NCBI RefSeq assembly: GCF_000092905.1
Contig: NC_014098.1
Span: forward strand, 1,798,001 to 1,862,000
Source: Kyrpidia tusciae DSM 2912
Lineage (GTDB): Bacteria; Bacillota; Bacilli; Kyrpidiales; Kyrpidiaceae
Direction: 5' to 3'
DNA length: 64,000 nt
Each line of letters opens with the position of its first letter. The stretch's first letter is position 1. The notes under the pieces are model-generated. The model saw only the letters and a list, made by a program, of their open reading frames with translations. It was not told the DNA's origin and did no database searches. This document shows positions 63,583-64,000 of this stretch, in pieces. The translations under genes were made by a program, and so were the position numbers.

Positions 63583-63679
63583 CCTTTTCGCCCCTTTGTC
63601 ATCGATGCGATCGGCTCCCCGTGCGCCCCGCTTTGCGCCTCCGATAAAACCGCACCTGCACTTCCCAACGGCCGCGCCA

Positions 63680-64000
63680 TCACCCCGTCAACCCCGTGGC
63701 CGATTTTAGGTGCAACTCCGCCTGGACCACCGGACCTGTCACCGTCACCGTCCGACTTCGCAGTAAATCCAGGATTCCTCCCGGCCGATTCAGTTGGCTG
63801 GTCATTTTTTGCGGATCTCCGATGGCCTCAATTGTGAAAGGAGGAACGAGTCGCGCCAACCCCACCCGGATCGTCGGCCCGATACAGACCACCCCGGTAT
63901 TCACCGCCATCCGCTCCCCGTTGATCGACACCGCCTCGGCCCCGCCCGCGTACAATTCGTTCACCACCCGCCTAAGATCAAAATCATGCACAATCGCGTA
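63680..64000 (-). CDS. DUF881 family protein, 5' end outside window
   Basis: The visible 107 codons are the C-terminal half: LRRVVNELYAGGAEAVSINGERM and GPTIRVG. The frame runs open through the window edge, so the start is not seen. Paralogue of the following gene; 97 nt between them. Confidence 0.88.
   Translation of the reverse strand, partial: YAIVHDFDLRRVVNELYAGGAEAVSINGERMAVNTGVVCIGPTIRVGLARLVPPFTIEAIGDPQKMTSQLNRPGGILDLLRSRTVTVTGPVVQAELHLKSATGLTG

Overview
The window reads as chromosomal core sequence of an endospore-forming Firmicute with fairly high GC. It carries sigE, sigF, sigG, spoIIAA-AB, spoIIGA, spoVAA-AE, spmAB, gerW, divIVA and sepF, GGAGG-type ribosome binding sites throughout, and many GTG and TTG starts. 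Gene order follows Bacillus subtilis in several blocks (rib-scp-dacB-spm-rluB-res; spoIIA-sigF-spoVA-lysA; ftsAZ-spoIIG-sigG-ylm-divIVA-ileS). A thermophilic or acidophilic Alicyclobacillaceae-like genus such as Kyrpidia is my guess from recall, not shown by a search. Nearly everything is on the minus strand. LAYOUT. 1-815: eight tRNA genes with a promoter (Thr-Tyr-Trp-His-Gln-Lys-Leu-Arg in transcription order), the last cut by the window edge. 855-3258: a coupled three-gene cassette of tandem winged-helix protein, small helical protein and short UvrD-like helicase. 3338-7892: metallophosphoesterase (+), folE, a class A penicillin-binding protein and a cold-shock protein. 7918-12757: gltB (glutamate synthase large subunit) with a structured leader. 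12982-18915: HtrA-like protease, YuzB-like protein, a tnpB-only IS605-type element, cbiX, a hypothetical protein, pepA, a small membrane protein (+) and a sirtuin. 18971-21341: cstA with its small partner. 21470-23525: a serine-type T-box leader and serA (+). 23541-26851: thiE-thiS-thiG, an orphan plus-strand terminator, a CoA-binding protein, a small hypothetical protein and a YhcN-type spore lipoprotein (+). 26848-39711: a long colinear block, ribD-E-BA-H under an FMN riboswitch, M50 protease, scpA-scpB, DUF2953, gerW, dacB-spmA-spmB, rluB, resD-resE. 39787-41085: dacF-like carboxypeptidase (+). 41162-47522: spoIIAA-AB-sigF, then spoVAA-AB-AC-AD-AE, then lysA. 47562-50876: an ABC importer (ATPase plus fused double permease) behind an M-box Mg2+ riboswitch. 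50860-64000: in transcription order from the right edge, two DUF881 genes, sbp, ftsA-ftsZ, spoIIGA-sigE, sigG, ylmC, pgeF, ylmE, sepF, ylmG, divIVA, ileS. HOW THE GENES FIT. The sporulation cascade can be read from the DNA: a sigma-H-like promoter plus Spo0A box before spoIIA, a perfect 19-bp palindrome of Spo0A-box halves at the spoIIG promoter, a sigma-F-type promoter before sigG and a sigma-G-type -10 before spoVA. Three RNA switches (T-box, FMN, M-box) set serine, riboflavin and apparently Mg2+-linked transport. The points most worth a second look are the M-box in front of an ABC importer with no binding protein, a TnpB whose third RuvC aspartate is histidine, and the winged-helix/helicase cassette whose two small partners share a C-terminal helical motif. 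No CRISPR array, prophage or rRNA gene was seen.
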